From Olleya namhaensis (lineage in GTDB: Bacteria; Bacteroidota; Bacteroidia; Flavobacteriales; Flavobacteriaceae), in assembly GCF_900114005.1 (NCBI RefSeq), contig NZ_FORM01000002.1, positions 186,001-250,000 on the forward strand: a DNA stretch of 64,000 nt. Direction: 5' to 3'. Under the pieces are notes generated by a model that was given only the letters and a program-made list of their open reading frames with translations, was not told where the DNA came from and searched no databases. Position numbers and translations under genes: made by a program. Shown here piece after piece: positions 1 to 7,629 of this stretch (the stretch's first letter is position 1; every line of letters begins with the position of its first letter).

Positions 1-1619
1 GGGTCAGGCGAAGCTGTAAAATTATTACTTGGATAATTGCTAGAGGATGTAACTTGATCCTGAGTAAGAACAATAAAGTTTGGCACTCTACCATTACTAA
101 TATAAATACGCATATTTTCTTGACCCGCAATACTAAATAAGTTGGGCAAAGCGTTATTATCTCCTTCTATTTTAACCCAAGCCATAATTGTTGCTTTAGA
201 CCAATCACTAATAAAATTAGGCGCATCTAAATAATCATCAACTCCGTCAAAATCAATTGTATTTGACCCTACAAAACCAGTATTATCATCTCTATAATCT
301 AAATCTCCTCCGGTAGACGCATCCGCATCAAAATCTCCAAAAGAACTAACTAAATTCGGCACATCTCCAATTGTTACTTCATCATTAGAATCATAAACAG
401 CAGAAATAACATCAAAGTTATCATCTAGTCCATCTCCATCAGAATCTGTATTAGCTACAATATTAGCATGTCCATTTTCATTAATATCTAAAATACCATC
501 ATTATCAGTATCTGTATCTAAGTAGTCAGGTAAATCTGTACCATCCGTATTTACGGGCGTAAATCCTGAACCATAATTTGTATATAATCCATTAGAACCT
601 ACAACACCACTTGGCGCTAAATAACCGGTAGTTGTTTGTGCTTCTACATTATCAGGTATTCCGTCCTCATCAACATCTATATCTAATTGTGGCTGACATA
701 AAAAGCTGTAAGCAAATCCATCTAAACCATGAGGATCATGAGTCCCTCCTACTAACGCTCCTGCCGTCACGATATGTCTAATCTCAACATGACTAACTAA
801 TTCACTAGTTACAAAACCAATTGTATTTTCAATATTTTGACCAGCCGAAACAACTCCCTTTGAAACTCCATTTGCATCAAACAACTCAATAACACCAACT
901 AAGTCATCTCCAAAATAAGTATCACTATAATAGGCTATTAAATCCCCATCTGCATACACCTCGTAATTCATTACTCCCGCACCTGCATTGGTATCATAAG
1001 CATCAACAAAATCAAAACTAAATGAAGCCACAGGCTCCGTAAAATTTATGTGTACTGAATAAAAATCACCAGTTTCAGCAGCAACTTCTGGCTTAACATA
1101 AAGACCATGAGATGGACCATCTCCAGAAGTAAAACCAGCACTTGTAGTTGTTCTAAACAAATTAATTCTAGGAGAACTTGTTCTTCTATAATAATTATCT
1201 TCAAAAGACAAAGTACCATTAGCAAAAGTACCGACGCTAGTATTTGCAGAACCAGCAGTCCAAGAAGACGCCGGAAAAGAAAAATCAGAAGCACCATTAA
1301 GCACTGTTAAAGATTGCCCTCTACTAAACACTTCCTCTTGGTATCCAGATTCTTGATATCCTAATCCATTGGTGTTAGCACTGATTGTAAAAACTTTATA
1401 TTGATTAAGCTTCCAAGCTATTTGATCTGTTTGCGGACTAGCAGCTCCTGCAATAGCAGGACACTCAACAGTATCAAGTATACCATCATTATCATCGTCA
1501 ACATCTAGTCGATCAACAATACCGTCATTGTCAAAATCTGATTCTTGTGCTTGTGTTGTAAAAGAGACACAAAACATGGCGCATAAAAGCACACTGAAAA
1601 ACAAAGTAGTTTTCTTCAT
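1..1619 (-). CDS. Large exported protein with thrombospondin type 3 repeats and LamG-like domain (partial, C-terminus outside window)
   Basis: The reading frame is open from the ATG at 1619 to the window edge (539 codons). It opens with a Sec signal peptide (MKKTTLFFSVLLCAMF, predicted cleavage just before QESD). A calcium-binding thrombospondin type 3-like segment follows directly (DFDNDGIVD, DVDDDNDGILD). A roughly 200-residue region predicted to be beta-rich comes next, then more Asp-rich repeats (DVDEDGIPD, DTDTDNDGILD, DSDGDGLDD). From about residue 450 the segment beginning NTIDFDGVDDYLDAP looks like the start of a LamG/concanavalin-type domain. Such flavobacterial proteins usually end in a type IX secretion or gliding-motility C-terminal domain, which would lie outside the window. 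A surface or secreted adhesin-like role is inferred. A TACTTTTG -7 element lies upstream at 1682-1689. Confidence 0.85.
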   Translation of the reverse strand, partial: MKKTTLFFSVLLCAMFCVSFTTQAQESDFDNDGIVDRLDVDDDNDGILDTVECPAIAGAASPQTDQIAWKLNQYKVFTISANTNGLGYQESGYQEEVFSRGQSLTVLNGASDFSFPASSWTAGSANTSVGTFANGTLSFEDNYYRRTSSPRINLFRTTTSAGFTSGDGPSHGLYVKPEVAAETGDFYSVHINFTEPVASFSFDFVDAYDTNAGAGVMNYEVYADGDLIAYYSDTYFGDDLVGVIELFDANGVSKGVVSAGQNIENTIGFVTSELVSHVEIRHIVTAGALVGGTHDPHGLDGFAYSFLCQPQLDIDVDEDGIPDNVEAQTTTGYLAPSGVVGSNGLYTNYGSGFTPVNTDGTDLPDYLDTDTDNDGILDINENGHANIVANTDSDGDGLDDNFDVISAVYDSNDEVTIGDVPNLVSSFGDFDADASTGGDLDYRDDNTGFVGSNTIDFDGVDDYLDAPNFISDWSKATIMAWVKIEGDNNALPNLFSIAGQENMRIYISNGRVPNFIVLTQDQVTSSSNYPSNNFTASPD

Positions 1620-1681
1620 AGGTTAAAATATTAGATTTGAGGGATAAATCATTCTCTCGGGCAAAGAAAACGATTATGATA

Positions 1682-1689
1682 CAAAAGTA
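1682..1689 (-). promoter_or_regulatory. Bacteroidota -7 promoter element for the exported repeat protein
   Basis: TACTTTTG on the minus strand matches the TAnnTTTG consensus exactly and lies about 63 bases before the start codon at 1619. No clear TTG -33 element is visible at the usual spacing. Confidence 0.5.
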
Positions 1690-1776
1690 ACTTTTACCAA
1701 TGCTTAAAAAAAACTAACCCGCTTAAACGCAATAATAACCGCTAAAAAACACAAATATGCGTATATAATCGCCAAA

Positions 1777-1797
1777 CAACACCACTAAGTGGTTGTT
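1777..1797 (-). terminator. Possible weak terminator hairpin after the exosortase pair
   Basis: A stem ACCAC-TAA-GTGGT with a short bulged extension lies just past the end of the XrtF-associated gene. The T-run on the minus strand is poor, so this is a weak call. The rest of 1620-1818 shows only the promoter above. Confidence 0.3.
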
Positions 1798-1818
1798 AGT
1801 CAACCAAAAAACATTTAA

Positions 1819-2247
1819 CTACTGGTTAAGTCTATTGTAATAAAATGCAGGCAATAACAACAACAATAAGATGGGCTGAATCAAAAAGCGTCTGATATTA
1901 AAAAAGAGATAATAGTTTTCTTGTTTAGGATCTAGTACGTAAAAAAGAAACAACGGAATTAGAATACAAAAAGAAACACCATACACTAACGCAGAAAACT
2001 TAACAATACTAATATCTTTAAAAAAGAGGTACAATACTAATAAAGACAACCCTGTATTTACAAAAAATCTAAGAGCCGTACTAGCAACTAACTTTAATGT
2101 TTCTTGCCTAGGAGAATCCATATATAGATAGTCATTCTGAAAAAACAACAAATACGGATCATAAAACAATTCGTTTTGAAACCATCTTACCAATGCAAGT
2201 AACAAAAACACAAACGCTATCCCTATATATTTAGAATACTTACCCAT
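1819..2247 (-). CDS. Exosortase F system-associated membrane protein
   Basis: This 142-residue protein is almost entirely hydrophobic, with about four membrane segments near residues 8-25, 58-78, 84-103 and 120-136, and the conserved-looking element NELFYDPYL after the first one. It begins one base downstream of the XrtF stop codon (2247 versus 2248), so the two are co-transcribed. Size, topology and neighbour match the flavobacterial exosortase F-associated family. The family's biochemical role is not established; a partner or accessory role for XrtF is inferred from the constant pairing. Confidence 0.8.
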   Translation of the reverse strand: MGKYSKYIGIAFVFLLLALVRWFQNELFYDPYLLFFQNDYLYMDSPRQETLKLVASTALRFFVNTGLSLLVLYLFFKDISIVKFSALVYGVSFCILIPLFLFYVLDPKQENYYLFFNIRRFLIQPILLLLLLPAFYYNRLNQ

Positions 2248-2790
2248 TTACTTATTTATATGAGAAAAACGGTTAACCCAAAACATCCAAAGCAAAAATA
2301 CCATACCATATATCATCGCAGGAAAAATAACACTATGTAATATCTCCTCTCTCCAAGGGTAATGATACAAGCCTATTGATAAAATAACAATTCTAATTAA
2401 GTTAACTACATACAATAGCACACTACCAGTAAGAATATAAATAAAAGTAGTTTTAAATCTACCAGCAAAAGCAATTATAAAAGCAATAAATAAAATAATA
2501 ATACTTAGACCATTACAACCTTCTATAACTCTGGCCACATATTTACCCTCAACAACCACCTTTACAGAAGGCTCATCCGGATGTGGCATCATTTGTGTTT
2601 TATACCCAACAACCTCTAGTAAGTTTTGAGATTGCTCCGCGACCAAACTGGTAAATAAATCAGGATAATAGGCACCGCCTTTAGAAAAATCTAAGTAATA
2701 ACTATAAGCTAAACTTAGCACGCCGTAAACCAATAAAAAGGTTAAGATAAATTTTATAACGGGCTTATATTTTAAGAGCAATGCTTTCAA
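2248..2790 (-). CDS. xrtF: Exosortase family protein XrtF
   Basis: This 180-residue integral membrane protease/transpeptidase homologue belongs to the exosortase/archaeosortase superfamily. The three expected catalytic residues are visible on successive segments: Cys92 in VIEGCNG, Arg133 in VNLIRIVIL and His152 in EILHSVIF. Exosortases cleave a C-terminal sorting tail from exported substrates; the substrate of the F type is not known to me. The start is TTG at 2790: the codon before it is a stop (TAA), and no in-frame ATG exists until far into the protein. It is the first gene of a two-gene unit with the XrtF-associated gene. Confidence 0.88.
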   Translation of the reverse strand: MKALLLKYKPVIKFILTFLLVYGVLSLAYSYYLDFSKGGAYYPDLFTSLVAEQSQNLLEVVGYKTQMMPHPDEPSVKVVVEGKYVARVIEGCNGLSIIILFIAFIIAFAGRFKTTFIYILTGSVLLYVVNLIRIVILSIGLYHYPWREEILHSVIFPAMIYGMVFLLWMFWVNRFSHINK

Positions 2791-2824
2791 TTAAAAAAGA
2801 ATAAATTTTAAGATTTTTTAGGAG

Positions 2825-2853
2825 TTGAAATTACGCCTTTTTAAATACTTTTA
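2825..2853 (+). promoter_or_regulatory. Promoter of the fRMsr-like GAF gene
   Basis: A TTG -33 element (2825-2827) is followed after 18 bases by TACTTTTA (2846-2853), one base off the TAnnTTTG -7 consensus, and lies 17 bases before the start at 2871. Confidence 0.45.
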
Positions 2854-2870
2854 CCAAAATTTTCAAATAA

Positions 2871-3326
2871 ATGACATTCGAAACTTTAAAACCTCAAATT
2901 GAAACTATTGTTTCTAACACAACAACTACTACTGATGATAAATTATTACAAATTTGTCAGTTATTAGACCAAAACATCTCGTATTACAACTGGGTTGGTT
3001 TCTATTTTAAAAATGGAGATAAAAACGAACTTAAACTTGGACCTTACGTTGGCGCTCCAACAGACCATACCATTATTCCTTTTGGAAAAGGTATCTGTGG
3101 TCAAGTTGCTGTTAGTAATGAAAACTTTGTAGTACCTGACGTCGCTGCACAAGACAATTATATAGCTTGTAGTATTACTGTAAAAGCAGAAATAGTGATT
3201 CCTATATTTGTTAATGGCGAAAATTTAGGTCAAATAGATATAGACTCTAATACTCCAGACCCATTTACGGAAGCTGATGAGCGCTTTTTAGAATTTGTTT
3301 GCCAAAAGGTAGCAACATTATTATAA
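2871..3326 (+). CDS. GAF-domain protein, free methionine-(R)-sulfoxide reductase-like
   Basis: This is a single GAF domain of 151 residues. It matches the fRMsr (E. coli YebR/MsrC) family in the order WVGFYF, IPFGKGICGQVA, DNYIACS, EIVIP and DIDSN. The enzyme reduces free methionine-R-sulfoxide in the cytosol through cysteine chemistry. Cys76 and Cys100 have the same 24-residue spacing as the E. coli pair Cys94/Cys118, where Cys118 is catalytic. The third, resolving cysteine (E. coli Cys84) aligns with His66 here. The protein may therefore use a two-cysteine mechanism, or may be a GAF sensor without reductase activity. It is transcribed alone, with its own promoter and terminator. Confidence 0.75.
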   Translation: MTFETLKPQIETIVSNTTTTTDDKLLQICQLLDQNISYYNWVGFYFKNGDKNELKLGPYVGAPTDHTIIPFGKGICGQVAVSNENFVVPDVAAQDNYIACSITVKAEIVIPIFVNGENLGQIDIDSNTPDPFTEADERFLEFVCQKVATLL

Positions 3327-3340
3327 CATATATAATTACA

Positions 3341-3384
3341 AATTCCGGAAGCTACTAATTATTACAATTAACAGCTTCCGGAAT
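3341..3384 (+). terminator. Perfect 13-bp hairpin after the fRMsr-like gene
   Basis: AATTCCGGAAGCT (3341-3353) pairs perfectly with AGCTTCCGGAATT (3372-3384) around an 18-base AT-rich loop. It starts 15 bases after the stop codon. There is no long T-run, so it may act as a terminator or as an mRNA 3'-end stabiliser. Confidence 0.7.
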
Positions 3385-3470
3385 TTGATATTTACTACTG
3401 CTTGTTAACAACTTAGTGTTTTAGTTGAAAAACCACTATTTATTTTCAACTATACCAATTTACTTTTACT

Positions 3471-3478
3471 TAAATTTG
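3471..3478 (+). promoter_or_regulatory. -7 promoter element of purH
   Basis: TAAATTTG matches TAnnTTTG exactly, 22 bases before the purH ATG at 3501. It also argues against an upstream TTG start at 3480, which would leave essentially no leader. Confidence 0.5.
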
Positions 3479-3500
3479 CTTGCTTATTAACACAACTATA

Positions 3501-5030
3501 ATGAGCAACAAAACAATTAAATCTGCATTAATTTCAGTATTTAGCAAAGACGGTCTAGAACCTATTGTTAAAGAATTACACAAACAAGGTGTCACCATAT
3601 ATTCTACTGGAGGAACCGAAACTTTTATTAAAAATCTTGGTATAGATGTTGTTCCCGTAGAGGACGTAACGTCGTACCCTTCTATTTTAGGTGGACGTGT
3701 AAAAACATTACACCCTAAAGTTTTTGGTGGTATTTTAAACCGTCAAAACCATGATGGAGATGTAAAAGAAATGAAAGATTTTGACATCCCTCAAATAGAT
3801 GTTGTAATTGTAGATTTATACCCATTTGAAAAGACAGTAGCTACGGGAGCTTCAAATCAAGATATTATTGAAAAAATAGACATTGGAGGTATTTCTTTAA
3901 TACGTGCTGCTGCTAAAAACTATGCGGATGTAATCTGTGTCTCTTCTGTAGATGATTATGCCGAGTTTTTAGAGTTAATTACAGATAAAAAAGGTGATTT
4001 ATCTGAAGCGGATAGAAAAGCATTTGCTGCCAAAGCATTTAATGTCTCTTCTCATTACGATTCTGCTATTTTCAATTACTTTAATGCAGACCATGCTATT
4101 CCTGCTTTAAAAATAAGCGAAACTAATGGTAAAGTATTACGTTACGGAGAAAACCCACATCAAAAAGGTTTTTTCTTCGGAAATTTTGACGCACTTTTCA
4201 CTAAATTACATGGTAAAGAATTAAGCTACAATAACCTTTTAGACGTTGATGCTGCTGTAAATTTAATTCAAGAATTTAAAGGCGAAAAACCAACATTTGC
4301 TATTTTAAAACATAACAATGCTTGTGGATTTGCTCAACGCGAAACAGTATCTCAAGCCTATACAGATGCGTTAGCAGGAGACCCTGTTTCTGCTTTTGGT
4401 GGTGTTTTAATTAGCAATACAGAAATAGACGTAGCAACAGCGACAGATATTCATAATTTATTTTGCGAGGTCGTAATTGCACCTTCTTTTTCAGCTGAAG
4501 CTGAAAGCATTTTAAAAGGTAAGAAAAACAGAATCCTATTAGTTTTAAAAGACACCGACTTTGCAGAAACAACTGTTAGAACATGTCTAAATGGCGTTTT
4601 AGTACAAGACAAAAATAATAAAACGGATACTGTAGAAGACTTAAAGTATGTTACAGAAAGTAAACCTTCAAGTGCTGCAATTGACGATTTAATTTTTGCT
4701 TCAAAAATATGTAAGCATACAAAATCAAATACAATTGTTTTAGTTAAAAACAAACAACTTTGCGCTAGTGGAACTGGGCAAACTAGTCGTGTGGATGCTT
4801 TAAATCAAGCCATACATAAAGCACAATCTTTTAATTTTGATTTAAAAGACAGTGTTATGGCTAGTGATGCATTTTTCCCTTTCCCTGACTGTGTGGAAAT
4901 TGCAGGTAACGTTGGAATAACTAGTGTCATCCAACCAGGAGGCTCTATTAAAGACCAATTAAGTATTGATTACTGTAATGCTAACAATATAGCAATGGTA
5001 ATGACTGGTACACGTCATTTTAAGCACTAA
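3501..5030 (+). CDS. purH: Bifunctional phosphoribosylaminoimidazolecarboxamide formyltransferase / IMP cyclohydrolase
   Basis: PurH catalyses the last two steps of de novo purine synthesis, AICAR to FAICAR to IMP, using 10-formyl-THF. The N-terminal MGS-like IMP cyclohydrolase domain (about residues 1-140) shows ISVFSKDGLEPIVKEL, YSTGGT and GGRVKTLHPKVFGGIL. The transformylase domain follows, with LRYGENPHQK, LSYNNLLD, AILKHNNACG and the C-terminal MTGTRHFKH. The length is 509 residues from the ATG at 3501, normal for the family; an in-frame TTG seven codons upstream is disfavoured because a -7 box sits right before it. The gene is monocistronic, with a strong terminator behind it. Confidence 0.97.
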   Translation: MSNKTIKSALISVFSKDGLEPIVKELHKQGVTIYSTGGTETFIKNLGIDVVPVEDVTSYPSILGGRVKTLHPKVFGGILNRQNHDGDVKEMKDFDIPQIDVVIVDLYPFEKTVATGASNQDIIEKIDIGGISLIRAAAKNYADVICVSSVDDYAEFLELITDKKGDLSEADRKAFAAKAFNVSSHYDSAIFNYFNADHAIPALKISETNGKVLRYGENPHQKGFFFGNFDALFTKLHGKELSYNNLLDVDAAVNLIQEFKGEKPTFAILKHNNACGFAQRETVSQAYTDALAGDPVSAFGGVLISNTEIDVATATDIHNLFCEVVIAPSFSAEAESILKGKKNRILLVLKDTDFAETTVRTCLNGVLVQDKNNKTDTVEDLKYVTESKPSSAAIDDLIFASKICKHTKSNTIVLVKNKQLCASGTGQTSRVDALNQAIHKAQSFNFDLKDSVMASDAFFPFPDCVEIAGNVGITSVIQPGGSIKDQLSIDYCNANNIAMVMTGTRHFKH

Positions 5031-5066
5031 GAGTACTCTTAGAATAAAGCGACTTAAATAACATCT

Positions 5067-5099
5067 AAAAGCTTCGGTTTAATTACCGAAGCTTTTTTT
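5067..5099 (+). terminator. Rho-independent terminator after purH
   Basis: AAAAGCTTCGGT pairs with ACCGAAGCTTTT around a short loop and is followed by a T-run. It lies 37 bases after the purH stop. The remainder of 5100-5272 is AT-rich, with a small ACGTAT/ATACGT inverted repeat (5153-5173) and two TACTTTTA motifs (5216-5223 and 5225-5232) that could be mreB -7 elements. Confidence 0.85.
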
Positions 5100-5272
5100 A
5101 TCCCATCTGGCTAAATTTCTGCGTAAGCAAAACATCTAAAACTTTGTTTTAAACGTATCTTTTATTCATACGTCGATTAATAAAAATTGTGAGGCATTAA
5201 ATCCTTATATTACCATACTTTTATTACTTTTACAGCATCTTTTTAATAACGCCTTATAATTACAAATAACAC

Positions 5273-6301
5273 ATGGGATTTTTTGATTTCCTGACAGAAG
5301 AAATCGCTATAGATTTAGGTACTGCCAACACATTAATTATTCATAACGACAAGGTTGTTGTTGATGCTCCATCCATAGTGGCTAGAGACAGGATTTCGGG
5401 CAAAATTATTGCAGTTGGTCAAGAAGCCAACATGATGCAAGGTAAAACCCATGAAAACATTAAAACTATTAGACCATTAAAAGATGGTGTAATTGCAGAT
5501 TTTGATGCGTCTGAACAAATGATAAGTTTGTTTATTAAAAATATTCCCGCTTTAAAAAAGAAATTATTTACCCCAGCTTTACGTATGGTAGTTTGTATCC
5601 CGTCTGGGATTACAGAAGTAGAAATGCGTGCAGTAAAGGAATCTTGTGAGCGTGTTAATGGAAAAGAAGTTTATTTAATACACGAACCTATGGCTGCTGC
5701 TATTGGTATTGGTGTAGATATCATGCAACCAAAAGGAAACATGATTGTAGATATAGGTGGTGGTACTACAGAAATTGCAGTTATTGCGCTTGGTGGTATT
5801 GTTTGTGATAAATCTGTAAAAATTGCAGGTGATGTTTTTACAAACGACATTATTTATTACATGCGTACACAACACAACTTATATGTTGGAGAACGTACTG
5901 CTGAAAAAATAAAAATACAAATAGGTGCTGCTACTGAAGATTTAGATCTTCCGCCAGAAGATATGAGTGTCCAAGGACGTGATTTATTAACTGGTAAGCC
6001 AAAGCAAGTACAAATTAGCTACAGAGAGATTGCTAAAGCTTTAGACAAATCTATTTTACGTATTGAAGACGCGGTGATGGAAACGTTATCACAAACACCT
6101 CCAGAATTAGCTGCCGATATATACAACACTGGTATTTATCTTGCTGGTGGTGGATCTATGTTACGTGGTTTAGACAAGCGTTTATCTCAAAAAACAGACT
6201 TACCTGTTTATATTGCTGAAGATCCGTTACGTGCTGTAGTTAGAGGTACGGGAATCACACTTAAAAATTTAGCGAAGTACAAAAGTGTATTGATAAAGTA
6301 G
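5273..6301 (+). CDS. mreB: Rod shape-determining protein MreB
   Basis: MreB is a 342-residue actin-like ATPase that forms membrane-bound filaments and directs lateral peptidoglycan synthesis. Phosphate-1 motif DLGTANTLI lies near residues 14-22. Phosphate-2 MIVDIGGGTTEIAVI and adenosine motif GIYLAGGGSMLRG are intact. EPMAAAIGIG and the N-terminal amphipathic start MGFFDFLTEEIAIDLG are as in family members. It leads a five-gene Rod operon in which later genes overlap, so one transcript probably covers all. Confidence 0.97.
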   Translation: MGFFDFLTEEIAIDLGTANTLIIHNDKVVVDAPSIVARDRISGKIIAVGQEANMMQGKTHENIKTIRPLKDGVIADFDASEQMISLFIKNIPALKKKLFTPALRMVVCIPSGITEVEMRAVKESCERVNGKEVYLIHEPMAAAIGIGVDIMQPKGNMIVDIGGGTTEIAVIALGGIVCDKSVKIAGDVFTNDIIYYMRTQHNLYVGERTAEKIKIQIGAATEDLDLPPEDMSVQGRDLLTGKPKQVQISYREIAKALDKSILRIEDAVMETLSQTPPELAADIYNTGIYLAGGGSMLRGLDKRLSQKTDLPVYIAEDPLRAVVRGTGITLKNLAKYKSVLIK

Positions 6302-6314
6302 TAATAGAAACTAA

Positions 6315-7130
6315 ATGCAACAAATTGTAAATTTTATACTTAGAAACAAATCTTTTTTGTTTTTCTTGTTGCTGTTATGTGTTTCGGTTGGACTTACTAT
6401 ACAATCACATTCTTATCATAAAAGCAAGTTTATAAACTCCGCTAACAGTATTACTGGCGGTGTTTATAATACAAGCAACTCCGTAAGTAGTTATTTTGGT
6501 TTAAAACAAGAAAACGATAAACTACACGAAGAAAATACACGATTAAGATCATTACTTTTTAATCAAAATATTGATGCAAAAACGTTTATAGATTCGACTT
6601 CTTTTAAAGGTAGATATACTTTTACTACTGCAAAAATTATAAAAAACAGCTACTCGCTTCAGAATAATTATTTAACAATAAATAAAGGTAGTCGCGATAG
6701 CATAAAGCAAGATTTAGGTGTTATTTCTTCCAAAGGTATTATTGGTATTATTGATAATACAAATAGCAAATACGCAACAGTAATTTCAATTTTAAACACC
6801 ACCAATAAAATTAGTGGTCAATTAAAAAAAACAAATCAATTCGGAACCCTAAGTTGGAATGGTAAATCGTCACGATTAATACAATTAACGGATATCCAGA
6901 AAAGCGCAAAATTAGTAAAAGGAGACACCATAGTTACTTCTGGACGTTCTGCCATATTCCCAAAAGGAATTTTAGTGGGTACTATTGAAGATTTTAAATT
7001 AGATGTCACTAAAAACTTTTTTGAAGTCAATGTGCTTTTATTTAATGACATGACAAATCTAGAGCACGTTAGTGTTATTGAAAACAAAGACAAACCACTA
7101 ATAGACGACTTACAAAAAACTAATGAATAA
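6315..7130 (+). CDS. mreC: Rod shape-determining protein MreC
   Basis: MreC is a 271-residue bitopic inner-membrane protein with a large periplasmic part that links MreB to PBP2. It has one N-terminal membrane helix (about residues 13-30), a coiled-coil stretch (LKQENDKLHEENTRLRSLL) and the two beta-barrel domains typical of MreC. Characteristic elements are LTINKGSRDSI, GVISSKGIIGII and DTIVTSGRSAIFPKGILVG. It starts 13 bases after mreB and overlaps mreD by 8 bases. Confidence 0.95.
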   Translation: MQQIVNFILRNKSFLFFLLLLCVSVGLTIQSHSYHKSKFINSANSITGGVYNTSNSVSSYFGLKQENDKLHEENTRLRSLLFNQNIDAKTFIDSTSFKGRYTFTTAKIIKNSYSLQNNYLTINKGSRDSIKQDLGVISSKGIIGIIDNTNSKYATVISILNTTNKISGQLKKTNQFGTLSWNGKSSRLIQLTDIQKSAKLVKGDTIVTSGRSAIFPKGILVGTIEDFKLDVTKNFFEVNVLLFNDMTNLEHVSVIENKDKPLIDDLQKTNE

Positions 7131-7629
7131 CCTATTATCCATACATACTGTTAGGTTTTTTGTACTGATTTTACTTCAGGTATTATTATTTAATAAAATA
7201 AACTTTTTAGGCTACATAAACCCACATGTTTACATCCTGTTTATCATACTATTTCCAGTAAAAAATAACCGCATCTTATTTTTATTTCTAAGCTTTTTAT
7301 TAGGCCTATGTGTGGACATTTTCATGGATTCTGGAGGGATTAATGCCTCAGCAGCTTTAGTGACTGCTTTTATAAGACCGGCAGTTTTAAAATTCAGTTT
7401 TGGTGCGGTTTACGAGCATCAAGCTCTTAAATTTAATAATATAGATTTTGGACAAAAATTAACTTATATCTCTATATTAACTTTTGCACACACACTAACC
7501 TATTTTCTATTTGAAATATTTAACGTTTCCAAAGTAATTTTTGTGTTACAAAATACGTTGTTTTCTAGTATATTCACTATTATACTATGCATATTAATAA
7601 CCTCTATTTTCAGCAAAAAATCTAAATGA
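7123..7629 (+). CDS. mreD: Rod shape-determining protein MreD
   Basis: This is a 168-residue, highly hydrophobic protein with about five membrane segments and no catalytic motifs, including LGYINPHVYILFIILFP and FLLGLCVDIFMD, as is usual for MreD. Sequence conservation in MreD is low, so the call leans on position: it overlaps mreC by 8 bases and the PBP2 gene by 4. MreD stabilises the MreC-PBP2 assembly in the inner membrane. Confidence 0.92.
   Translation: MNNLLSIHTVRFFVLILLQVLLFNKINFLGYINPHVYILFIILFPVKNNRILFLFLSFLLGLCVDIFMDSGGINASAALVTAFIRPAVLKFSFGAVYEHQALKFNNIDFGQKLTYISILTFAHTLTYFLFEIFNVSKVIFVLQNTLFSSIFTIILCILITSIFSKKSK

Noticed and set aside
1046-1310. Short frames on both strands within the first exported protein gene
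   Set aside because: Both are shadows of the frame that runs from 1619 to the window edge, which has a signal peptide and repeats.
4451-4753. A 100-codon minus-strand frame inside purH
   Set aside because: Antisense to conserved purH; no recognisable domain.
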